Part shown: positions 1 to 5,555 of the stretch, piece by piece
How the letters are laid out: each line of letters opens with the position of its first letter
Numbering within the stretch: the first letter of the stretch is position 1
From: an uncultured Oscillospiraceae bacterium
Lineage (GTDB): Bacteria; Bacillota; Clostridia; Oscillospirales; Acutalibacteraceae
Reading direction: 5' to 3'
Length of the DNA: 5,599 nt
Assembly: GCA_900552925.1 (NCBI GenBank)
Contig: USBH01000118.1
Location: 1 to 5,599 of the forward strand
Program-made: the position numbers and the translations under genes
Notes under the pieces: generated by a model
What the model was told of the DNA's origin: nothing
The model's input: the letters and a program-made list of their open reading frames with translations, nothing else
Database searches by the model: none

Positions 1-397
1 CCTCCTTGCGGATGCCGCTCTCGATCGACTCGATAAAGACCGCCGTCTCCGCATTCCTCGGCACGTACGCCTCCGCCGTAAGCTGGGCGTACGGCTCGCC
101 GCGCGAGGTCCGCTTTTCCGGGAAATCCTTCACCCGCGCCGCATAGATGCGCGCCGACTGGCCGCGGCTCGTGTGCTCGTGGTCGAGCAGGCCCGTTTTC
201 CCCTCGAAGAGCACCGCGAGCTTCCCGAGCGCATCGCGCGTGAAGCACTCGTAGTCGCGGTCCACCTCGTTGTCGCAGAGCACGACCGAAAACGTATACA
301 CCTCCTCGGCCTTGTACGGGCGGCGCGTGTAGCGGTTGATGCGCTCCAGCGCGTCCCCGTCAATCTTCCCGGCGCCCTTTTCAATCACTCCGTTCAT
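1..397 (-). CDS. HK97-type phage prohead (head maturation) protease, N-terminal part
   Basis: This is the first 132 residues of a protein that leaves the window at its left edge, so the C-terminus is missing. The ATG at 397 is supported by an AAGGAGG ribosome binding site (404-410) six bases upstream, inside the end of the portal gene; the two genes overlap by 17 bases. The translation begins MNGVIEKGAGKIDGDALERI. Residues 33-55 form a strand-rich stretch ending DRDYECFTRDAL, followed by LFEGKTGLLDHEHTS (63-77), which resembles the conserved histidine region of phage prohead proteases. The fragment ends at ESGIRKE; in this family the segment containing the active-site serine follows, so it lies outside the window. 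The family cleaves scaffold and capsid protein inside the immature head. Position directly after portal is the classic siphovirus order. The family call rests on motif memory and gene order, without a search. Confidence 0.75.
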   Translation of the reverse strand, partial: MNGVIEKGAGKIDGDALERINRYTRRPYKAEEVYTFSVVLCDNEVDRDYECFTRDALGKLAVLFEGKTGLLDHEHTSRGQSARIYAARVKDFPEKRTSRGEPYAQLTAEAYVPRNAETAVFIESIESGIRKE

Positions 398-1517
398 CCA
401 AGTCCTCCTTTTCGGGCTGCGCCGCACCGGCGCGCCCCTGTTTTTCCAGCGCCGCCGCGCGCGCCGTCAGGTACGCCGCGTTCGCATGGTCCACCTCGTC
501 CTGCATCGTGATCTCGTCCCACTCGATCGCGACCTCGTCCGAAAAGCCGTTCAGCCGGAGCCACACGCGGCAGATCTTCAGAAGCACCGGCTCCAGGATG
601 CGCCGGTACGCGGTCAGCTCGCTCGTGAGCATGTCCGCCTGCTGGCTCGACATGCGCTCCGTCGAGGACCACGAAAGCCCCAGCAGAAACGGCGGCACGC
701 CGAGCTTTGCGACGATCTGCTCGAGCATCTGCCGCACCGGCACGTCGCTCTCCATCTGCTGCCCGTCCGCGCCGATCGCGCGGATCGAAACATCGCCGAC
801 CGCCACGAAATCGCTGACGCCCGGGCCGCGCATCGCGCGGCTCCACTCCTCGGCAAGCTGCCCGGCGCGGTCGCCCGCGTTGACGTACCCCTCGTTTTTG
901 CAGGTCACGGCGAAGCGCACGTTGCCCATGCGCTCCCAGTTGATGCCGATCGTCCGGTAGATGCGCAGCAAAACCTCGCTGACAAACGGAAGGCTTTTCA
1001 GGATCGACGTGCCCCGCGCGCTGCCCGGCGGCGGGTTCAGCGCTGAGGACAGGATCAGCTCCGGGTACCGGCACGGCTCCACACCCGTGCTGCGCACCAC
1101 GAACACGCCCGATTCGAGCGGCGAGACGAGCCGGATCTCGAGATCCTCGAGTGAAGCGTTGTACAGCGCGCGGACCGCGCCGTCCGCGACGACGATCTCA
1201 CCGACCGCGTTGCCGTACGTCAGAAGCTGCTCGAAATACGTCGAGATGAAGCTGTCGACGCCCTGGTTCATGCCGTTGACCGGCACCGTCTGCAGAAAGC
1301 GCGCGAGCGCCGCCTCGGCGCGCCTGTCCGGGCAGAGCGCCTGAAAGCCGCCCACAAGGCGCACGAGCTTGAAGATCGCCGCGTCGATGATCGGCACCTG
1401 CTCGCGCAGCGCCCTGTAGAGCCCGCGCTCGCCCGCCGCCACCGGCAGCACCGGCGCGAGGTCGCCCTGCGTCTGGACCGAAACGGCGGTCTTTTTCCCC
1501 TTTTTCAGAAAGCCCAA
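381..1517 (-). CDS. phage portal protein
   Basis: The 378-residue product is a typical length for an HK97-type portal protein, the dodecameric ring at one capsid vertex that docks the terminase and passes DNA. Visible family-like segments are FEQLLTYGNAVGEIVV (95-110), a PPPGSARGTSILKSLPFV stretch (162-179) in the middle of the protein, and IVAKLGVPPFLLGL (268-281) followed by RMSSQQAD (288-295), the most diagnostic part because portals commonly carry a 'gVPp.llG' signature. The C-terminus is charged and Ala-rich, ending DLDERSD. The start is a TTG at 1517, chosen because a strong AAGGAGGG lies six bases upstream and no ATG is available nearby. The first 13 bases overlap the end of the terminase gene and the last 17 overlap the protease start, implying translational coupling. 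The fold family is well supported; the particular portal subfamily is not resolved. Confidence 0.88.
   Translation of the reverse strand: MGFLKKGKKTAVSVQTQGDLAPVLPVAAGERGLYRALREQVPIIDAAIFKLVRLVGGFQALCPDRRAEAALARFLQTVPVNGMNQGVDSFISTYFEQLLTYGNAVGEIVVADGAVRALYNASLEDLEIRLVSPLESGVFVVRSTGVEPCRYPELILSSALNPPPGSARGTSILKSLPFVSEVLLRIYRTIGINWERMGNVRFAVTCKNEGYVNAGDRAGQLAEEWSRAMRGPGVSDFVAVGDVSIRAIGADGQQMESDVPVRQMLEQIVAKLGVPPFLLGLSWSSTERMSSQQADMLTSELTAYRRILEPVLLKICRVWLRLNGFSDEVAIEWDEITMQDEVDHANAAYLTARAAALEKQGRAGAAQPEKEDLDERSD
404..410 (-). promoter_or_regulatory. ribosome binding site fixing the prohead protease start
   Basis: A perfect AAGGAGG lies within the last codons of the portal gene, six bases before the ATG at 397. 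It fixes the protease start inside the portal coding sequence. Confidence 0.8.
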
Positions 1518-2776
1518 AAACTCCCTCCTTCCCCGCCCGGCCGGCGTTCCACCGCGCAGGCAAACTGCCCGGGCGCGGGGAGCACCGTCGAGACAAAATA
1601 GCGGATGTCATCCATAGCGTGGTCGTTTTCCTTCACCGGCGCGTCGCGCGCGCCGTCGTCCGCCCAGCGGTACAGCGAAAGCTCGCGCACGGTGTCGGCG
1701 CAGCAGGCGCACAGGCGGATCCTCCCGCTTTTGAGCGCCGTCGCCGTCGCGCGGATGCCGTTGAGCACGTCGTTCTTCGCCGGCGTCACCGCATAGCCCC
1801 GGCTGCGCAGCAGCTCGATGAAGCTCGCGGCCGACGGGTCGCACACCACGGTCTCCGGCGCGCGGCCCTCCGTGAGGCGCAGAAAGCCGCGGAAGTGCTC
1901 CTCGTCGGTGCGCCGCTGCCCCGCCTGCCGCGCGTCGTAGTAGTATTCGTCGATGCGGTACCACACGCCGCCATTGAGCGCCCAAAGCCCCATCGAGGTC
2001 GGGTTCACCGTGCCGTAGTCGATCGAGACCGCGTAGCGCTCCGCCCCCTCCGGCGGCGCGTCGCACAGCAGCGCCGCCGCAAACGGGTAGATCAGCCCGC
2101 TCGCCGCCACCCACTTCCCCTCGATGAACCGGCTGTAAAATACGCCCGTGAACATCTGCCGGTAGCGCTGCCGCACCGCGCGGCTCAGGCCGGGGTTGTC
2201 GTCCATCGTGAAGTGCAGGTACAGCGCATTGCGGCTCTCCGCCTTCAAAATCCACTCGCGGTAAAACCAGTGCTGCGGGTGCTCCGGGTTGCAGTTGAAC
2301 CACAGCCGCGCCCCCGGCAGAGAGCACCGCGCGATGCCCTGCTCCACGAACGACCGCGGCATCAGCGCCACCTCGTCGAACAGGATGCCGCCGAGCGTCA
2401 TGCCCTGGATCAGCGCCGCGCTCGACTCGTCCCGCCCGCCGAACAGGTAGAAGCGGTTTTCCCGCCCGTGGAAGCGCAGCGTCACGAGGTTTTCCGAATA
2501 CCGCGCCCGCGCCGCAAAGCCCATGCCCCGCAGCTGCGGCAGCAGCTCCACGAGCACGTTGCGCCGCACCGAGCGGATCGTCTTGCCGCAGACCGCGAAG
2601 CTCACGCCCGAAAAGCGCGCCATCGCCCACAGGAAGAACGAAAGCCCCATGCAAACGGTCTTGCCGCTGCGCACCGCGCCGTCGCAGATGACCGCGGTTT
2701 TCTCCCGGTGCGGGCTGTTCCCGCCCCACCAGCAGAGCACACGCATCTGCTTTTCGGAAAACGGCAGCGCCCTCAC
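1505..2776 (-). CDS. phage terminase large subunit (PBSX/SPP1-like packaging ATPase-nuclease)
   Basis: This is the motor that pumps DNA into the prohead and cuts the concatemer. The 423-residue product has both halves intact. In the ATPase half, Walker A is GAVRSGKT (33-40), Walker B with catalytic Glu is ILFDE (131-135), and LWFNCNPEHPQHWFY (158-172) matches the coupling-motif region of PBSX-like terminases. The RNase H-like nuclease half has its acidic residues in SIDYGTVNPT (Asp253), VVCDPSAASF (Asp313) and NDHAMDDIRYF (Asp385, Asp389, Asp390). The GTG at 2776 is chosen because it gives the family-like N-terminus MRALPFSEKQMRVLCWW and overlaps the upstream stop codon as GTGA; an ATG ten codons later (2746) has no ribosome binding site. 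The frame stays open far upstream to 3385, but that part is not homologous to terminase. No active-site residue appears lost, so the enzyme looks functional. Confidence 0.93.
   Translation of the reverse strand: MRALPFSEKQMRVLCWWGGNSPHREKTAVICDGAVRSGKTVCMGLSFFLWAMARFSGVSFAVCGKTIRSVRRNVLVELLPQLRGMGFAARARYSENLVTLRFHGRENRFYLFGGRDESSAALIQGMTLGGILFDEVALMPRSFVEQGIARCSLPGARLWFNCNPEHPQHWFYREWILKAESRNALYLHFTMDDNPGLSRAVRQRYRQMFTGVFYSRFIEGKWVAASGLIYPFAAALLCDAPPEGAERYAVSIDYGTVNPTSMGLWALNGGVWYRIDEYYYDARQAGQRRTDEEHFRGFLRLTEGRAPETVVCDPSAASFIELLRSRGYAVTPAKNDVLNGIRATATALKSGRIRLCACCADTVRELSLYRWADDGARDAPVKENDHAMDDIRYFVSTVLPAPGQFACAVERRPGGEGGSFWAF
1523..1530 (-). promoter_or_regulatory. ribosome binding site fixing the TTG start of the portal gene
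   Basis: AAGGAGGG lies inside the end of the terminase gene with six bases between its AGGAGG core and the TTG at 1517. With no ATG or GTG at suitable spacing, this site is the reason for calling a TTG start. Confidence 0.75.
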
Positions 2777-3087
2777 GGCTGCACCCCGCCCGCGCCGGCG
2801 TCCTTTTCCCCGAGCGCCGCCGCGCCGGCCTCGATTGCCCGCAGCAGCCCGTCCGCGCCGCTGTCCGCGCTTTCCAGCTCGCTCAAAAGCCGCAGCGCCT
2901 CGATCCGGTCGAAGAACCGGATCTCCATCCCGCCGCCCTTCGGCCTGCGGATCTCCGACACCGCAAAGAGGTTCATGTTCCGCAGCGTCCGGGGGTTCAG
3001 TTTTTCGCAGAAAAGCAGCTTCACCGCGTCCCGGATGTCGCCGAACGCCAGCTGCCGGAACCCCTCCAGCGCCGTCTGCTCCTGCAT
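2773..3087 (-). CDS. putative phage terminase small-subunit-like protein
   Basis: The 104-residue product starts at the ATG at 3087, with GGAGG (3097-3101) nine bases upstream. Its stop overlaps the terminase large-subunit GTG start by four bases, a standard small/large terminase arrangement. The recognisable part is residues 1-70: a helical LEGFRQLAFGDIRDAVKLLF segment (7-26), then LFAVSEIRRPKGGGMEIRFF (40-59) and DRIEALRLLSEL. This resembles the C-terminal region I associate with small terminases of clostridial prophages, which recognise DNA and stimulate the large subunit. The tail (75-104) is Ala/Gly-rich and probably disordered. The protein is short: many small terminases are about 150-230 residues with an N-terminal helix-turn-helix, and none is seen here or in frame upstream. 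Position and coupling are seen directly; the function is inferred. It could instead be an unrelated packaging accessory protein. Confidence 0.6.
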   Translation of the reverse strand: MQEQTALEGFRQLAFGDIRDAVKLLFCEKLNPRTLRNMNLFAVSEIRRPKGGGMEIRFFDRIEALRLLSELESADSGADGLLRAIEAGAAALGEKDAGAGGVQP

Positions 3088-3096
3088 GGATGACCA

Positions 3097-3101
3097 CCTC
3101 C
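3097..3101 (-). promoter_or_regulatory. ribosome binding site of the small-terminase-like gene
   Basis: GGAGG sits nine bases before the ATG at 3087 and is the first good initiation site after the intergenic region. It decides against the longer in-frame GTG start at 3261, which would add an Arg/Gly-rich extension. Confidence 0.65.
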
Positions 3102-3105
3102 GTTG

Positions 3106-3365
3106 AAAGATTGAAGGTCCTCCGGCGCACGCCCCGCGGCCTCCGCCCAAAGCGGGCCGCCTTCGCGGCTTTCGCCTGGAGCGCCGTCCTTTCCGCGCCC
3201 CGTCGTTCGCCGCGCCGCCATTTCGCCGCGCAGGGCCGTGCCGCCCAAAAAGTCCCTTCACTAATCCCCCGAAAAACGCAGAAAGTTTCCCACAAAAGGG
3301 AAACTTTCAAAAAATTTTCTTTATCGAAGCAAAAAAATCCGGTAGACACACGCCCCAAAAGCAGC
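3106..3365. other. intergenic region between host genes and phage module; no convincing gene
   Basis: About 260 bases with two different characters. The right part (roughly 3255-3365) is an AT-rich island with A/T runs and a perfect inverted repeat at 3281-3308. The left part (3106-3255) is GC-rich; its minus-strand frames are open but give Arg/Gly/Ala-rich peptides with weaker third-position GC bias than the flanking genes, so it is read as non-coding or decayed. No good -35/-10 pair was found. TTGAAA at 3305-3310 is followed 17 bases later only by a poor AACTTT. No tRNA and no obvious attachment-site core was recognised. The promoter of the phage operon should lie here, but I cannot point to it. 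Confidence 0.6.
3281..3308. repeat. perfect 11-bp inverted repeat with 6-base loop
   Basis: GAAAGTTTCCC (3281-3291) and GGGAAACTTTC (3298-3308) are exact reverse complements, separated by ACAAAA. The repeat lies in the AT-rich island upstream of the phage operon. In the minus-strand transcript the hairpin is followed after four bases by a short T run (TGCGTTTTTC), so it could be a second weak terminator. Its symmetry would equally suit a repressor or activator operator, or a member of a dispersed palindromic repeat family. The sequence alone does not choose between these. Confidence 0.75.
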
Positions 3366-3399
3366 AAAAAAGGAGGCGGGCACAAAAAGCCCCGCCTCC
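3366..3399 (-). terminator. Rho-independent terminator of the host gene block
   Basis: On the minus strand a perfect 9-bp GC-rich stem (GGAGGCGGG with CCCGCCTCC, arms 3391-3399 and 3372-3380) with a ten-base loop is followed directly by six T residues (3366-3371). It lies 38 bases after the stop of the membrane protein gene. In the opposite direction there is also a T run (3407-3412), seven bases beyond the stem, so weak bidirectional activity is possible. It should insulate the phage operon from transcription arriving from the host genes. Confidence 0.88.
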
Positions 3400-3437
3400 C
3401 TTGCGGTTTTTTCTGTCTCGACCGCGGCCCTGCTTTC

Positions 3438-4133
3438 TTAAAGCTTGATCGGCTGTATCAGAACATAATAGAGCGCGTAAAAAATCACGTACGGCAGGCC
3501 GACGAGCGCCAGCATCAGCAGCACGTGGCGCATCTGCGGCGCGACCTTCAGGAACATGGTCAGCAACGCGATGTAGCCCGCCGCGAAGCCGGCCAGAAGG
3601 CACTGCAGGCCGAGTCCGAGGAACACCGAGAGGATCTTTTTCACGATCTGCCCCGTCGCCACAAAAATCGTCAGCACGATGTTCGCGATCACCATGAACG
3701 CCGCCGCATACAGCGCGTACGCTGTCGAGCCCTGCATCGCCTGCAGCGTGATCGCGCCGAGGATCACCCCGATGATCGTCTGCAGAATCGGCACGCCGCG
3801 GATGAACAGCAGCGTGCCCACCTGCACGCACATGTAAACGCACATGCCGATCACGGCGGTCTCCACAGAGGCCTTCTCCACCTGCTCGACCGTATACAGC
3901 AGGTATTCCGAGACCGACGGCAGCGCGCCGCCCTCCAGCTCCGCTTCCAGCGTGCCGAGCATCGAGAGCATCTGCCCGATCACCGGGATCTCCTGTATGC
4001 TGTTGATCACGATCGTCAGCATGCCGTCCGGCAGAATCAGGTGGATCAGAATCGCTACAAACGGCAGCAGGATCACCGCAAGCGCGATCTGCGCCCCGGT
4101 CCAGATCAGGTTTTTCACCGTAAATGCCCGCAT
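3438..4133 (-). CDS. polytopic membrane protein of unknown function
   Basis: I do not recognise this 231-residue protein. The ATG at 4133 is preceded by a purine-rich GGAGGAGGGG site; a GTG at 4190 would add a basic, non-homologous-looking leader and overlaps the upstream hairpin. About six membrane segments are visible: near 13-35, 92-111, 114-133, 138-160, 167-195 and 204-226. Between the first and second lies a roughly 55-residue more polar part (36-91) with an acidic patch, EAELEGG (63-69), and EQVEKASVE (83-91). Short loops near the later segments contain Lys/Arg (IVKK 163-166, QMRH 200-203). There is no cleavable signal peptide motif, ATP-binding motif or known catalytic motif. It follows the ACT gene after a 77-base gap containing a hairpin and ends before a strong terminator, so it may be co-transcribed at reduced level. 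A transporter-like or membrane-organising role is possible but unsupported. Confidence 0.8.
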   Translation of the reverse strand: MRAFTVKNLIWTGAQIALAVILLPFVAILIHLILPDGMLTIVINSIQEIPVIGQMLSMLGTLEAELEGGALPSVSEYLLYTVEQVEKASVETAVIGMCVYMCVQVGTLLFIRGVPILQTIIGVILGAITLQAMQGSTAYALYAAAFMVIANIVLTIFVATGQIVKKILSVFLGLGLQCLLAGFAAGYIALLTMFLKVAPQMRHVLLMLALVGLPYVIFYALYYVLIQPIKL

Positions 4134-4166
4134 GGGTTCCCCCCTCCTCCGCATCTGCAAGCACAA

Positions 4167-4199
4167 CAGCCGGGCGCGCCCTTTCCGCACGCCCGGCTG
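4167..4199 (-). terminator. GC-rich hairpin between ACT and membrane protein genes (possible attenuator)
   Basis: A perfect 10-bp inverted repeat, CAGCCGGGCG (4167-4176) and CGCCCGGCTG (4190-4199), with a 13-base loop, lies 11 bases after the ACT gene stop. The minus-strand sequence following the stem is TTGTGCTTG, only a weak U-tract, so it is at best a leaky terminator or an mRNA-stabilising or processing hairpin. It suggests the membrane gene is expressed differently from the ACT gene. Confidence 0.5.
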
Positions 4200-4210
4200 C
4201 CGGATTCCTC

Positions 4211-4642
4211 TTACATGTTGTAAAGCGCATCGGCCGTGAGCAGCTCGACGCCCTTTTCGGTCAGGACCTCGGCGGCACGGGCGCTCTTGTCCGTGCGGAT
4301 GATCACGTACGCCTTGCCCTTGTCGCGGCTGACAAACGCGTAGATGTACTCCACGTCGATGCCCGCGTTCGCGAGCATGCGGATGACCTTCGCAAACGCG
4401 CCCTTTTCGTCGGGGATGCCGACCGCGAGCACGTTCGTCAGCGAAACCGTCATGCCGTGCTCCTTGAGCGCGATGACCGCCTCCTTCGGGCGGTCGACGA
4501 TCACGCGCAGGATGCCGAAATCACTCGTATCCGCCACGGAGATCGCGCGGATGTCCACCCCGGCCTCCGCAAGAACCTCGGTGATCTCCGCCAGACGGCC
4601 CGGCTTGTTTTCAATAAAAACCGATAGCTGCTGAATCTGCAT
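4211..4642 (-). CDS. tandem ACT-domain protein (amino-acid-binding regulator)
   Basis: The 143-residue product is two ACT domains and little else. The first spans about residues 4-66: LSVFIENKPGRLAEITEVLA, then GVDIRAISVAD and FGILRVIVD, the usual beta-alpha-beta-beta-alpha-beta pattern with the Gly-Arg-Leu turn at 15-17. The second spans about 71-140: VLAVGIPDEKGAFAKVIRML, GIDVEYIYAFV and GKAYVIIRTD. ACT domains bind small ligands, usually amino acids, at dimer interfaces. Free-standing tandem ACT proteins are common in anaerobes and are often encoded next to paaK and indolepyruvate oxidoreductase genes, as here, so it may sense an aromatic amino acid or aryl acid and modulate its neighbour; that role is inference. 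The ATG at 4642 has AAGGAGG (4650-4656) seven bases upstream. It follows paaK after 124 bases on the same strand, with no strong terminator in between. Confidence 0.92.
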   Translation of the reverse strand: MQIQQLSVFIENKPGRLAEITEVLAEAGVDIRAISVADTSDFGILRVIVDRPKEAVIALKEHGMTVSLTNVLAVGIPDEKGAFAKVIRMLANAGIDVEYIYAFVSRDKGKAYVIIRTDKSARAAEVLTEKGVELLTADALYNM

Positions 4643-4766
4643 AATCTTTCCTCCTTCAAAGTCCGGAAATAAAATCTATTTAACTGTGCGCCGAAAAGCG
4701 CCGCCCGCGTCCATGACGGACACATCCCGGCGAAAGCCAAAGCGCCTCCGCCGAAGGGCGCGGCTT
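4643..4766. other. 124-base spacer between paaK and the ACT gene
   Basis: The spacer holds the ACT gene ribosome binding site (AAGGAGG, 4650-4656) and, just upstream, a short AT-rich stretch (about 4666-4684) that could contain a promoter -10 region, though no clear -35 is present. Nearer paaK an imperfect hairpin (4733-4767) has no T run after it. Read-through from paaK into the ACT gene is the simpler reading; an internal promoter is possible. Confidence 0.45.
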
Positions 4767-5555
4767 TTACAGCGCGCGCTTGTCGATGACCCGTTTCGCC
4801 TTTCCTTCGCTGCGCTGGATCGACTTCGGCTCGAGCAGGCGGATCTTCGCGACGATATTCAGCGTCGACTGCAGGGCGCTCGCGATCTGCTTCTTGACCG
4901 CCTCGAGGTTGCGCACCGTGTCGGAGAACATCGCCTCGTTCATCTCCACCTGCACCTCGAGCGTGTCGAGGTTGTTCTGGCGGTCGACGATCAGCTGGTA
5001 GTTCGGGTCCATGCCGAGGTCCAGCAGCACGCTTTCGATCTGCGACGGGAACACGTTGATGCCGCGGATGATCAGCATGTCGTCGGTGCGGCCGCGCGGC
5101 TTGCACATGCGCACCGTCGTGCGGCCGCAGGCGCACTTCTCGTGGTTCAGCGCGCAGATGTCACGCGTGCGGTAGCGCAGCAGCGGCAGCGCCTCCTTGC
5201 CGATGCAGGTGAACACGAGCTCGCCGTATTCGCCGTCGGGCAGCGGCTCGCCGGTCGCCGGGTCGATGACCTCGGGGTAGAAGAAATCCTCGTTGATGTG
5301 CATGCCGTTCTGCTCGACGCACTCGCACGAAACGCCCGGGCCCGCGATTTCGGAAAGGCCGTAGATGTCGTAGGCCTTGATGGCCAGCAGCCGCTCGATC
5401 TCGCGGCGCATCTCCTCGGTCCACGGCTCTGCGCCGAAGATGCCGGCCCTGAGGCGCAGGCTCTTCGGGTCGATGCCCTTGTCGCGCACGGTCTCGCCGA
5501 TGTACATCGCGTACGACGGCGTGCAGCAGAGGATGTCCGAGCCGTAGTCCTGCAG
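4767..5555 (-). CDS. paaK: phenylacetate-CoA ligase family enzyme, C-terminal 262 residues
   Basis: This AMP-forming ligase activates aryl acids such as phenylacetate to CoA thioesters via an acyl-adenylate; it is cytoplasmic. Motifs in order, numbered in the fragment: [11 protein letters not shown] (36-45); the adenine-binding [13 protein letters not shown] (62-74); [10 protein letters not shown] (124-133), with the Asp that contacts ribose in this superfamily; CACG (141-144); the hinge [20 protein letters not shown] (155-174); and near the end [13 protein letters not shown] (248-260), carrying a candidate catalytic Lys. Family members are about 430 residues, so roughly 170 N-terminal residues, including the phosphate-binding loop, are missing because the assembled sequence stops. 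The upstream ATG at 5570 lies in adapter sequence and would add the artefactual peptide MYKRQ. The gene ends TAA and is followed by the ACT gene, consistent with a small operon. The exact substrate cannot be read from this fragment; indoleacetate or related aryl acids are alternatives. Confidence 0.93.
   Translation of the reverse strand: MQDYGSDILCCTPSYAMYIGETVRDKGIDPKSLRLRAGIFGAEPWTEEMRREIERLLAIKAYDIYGLSEIAGPGVSCECVEQNGMHINEDFFYPEVIDPATGEPLPDGEYGELVFTCIGKEALPLLRYRTRDICALNHEKCACGRTTVRMCKPRGRTDDMLIIRGINVFPSQIESVLLDLGMDPNYQLIVDRQNNLDTLEVQVEMNEAMFSDTVRNLEAVKKQIASALQSTLNIVAKIRLLEPKSIQRSEGKAKRVIDKRAL

Noticed and set aside
336..1046. Plus-strand open frame opposite the portal gene
   Set aside because: Arg/His/Ala-rich shadow of the portal codons with no good ribosome binding site and no domain.
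1619..3106. Long plus-strand open frame of 495 codons opposite the terminase gene
   Set aside because: It is antisense to a terminase with complete ATPase and nuclease motifs. Its translation is Arg/Ala/His/Pro-rich without recognisable domains, as expected from mirrored GC-rich codons.
2773..3261. Small-terminase-like gene extended to a GTG at 3261
   Set aside because: The added 58 residues are Arg/Gly-rich with no helix-turn-helix visible, whereas the ATG at 3087 has a proper GGAGG site.
3305..3310. TTGAAA as the -35 box of a phage operon promoter
   Set aside because: At 17-base spacing the -10 candidate is AACTTT, a poor match, and it lies inside the inverted repeat.
1505..3385. Terminase as a 626-residue protein starting at 3385
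   Set aside because: The extra 203 residues run through the small-terminase-like gene and the inverted repeat, have no terminase similarity, and the GTGA junction at 2776 gives a family-like N-terminus.
2523..4223. Plus-strand open frame of 566 codons spanning the terminator and the membrane gene
   Set aside because: It crosses a clear intrinsic terminator and an AT-rich intergenic region, is antisense to four features, and has low-complexity Arg/His/Gln-rich composition.
4733..4767. Hairpin at the paaK stop as a terminator
   Set aside because: The stem (AAAGCC/GGCTTT plus GCGCC/GGCGC) is interrupted by an unpaired AAA and no T run follows on the minus strand, so termination is not supported.
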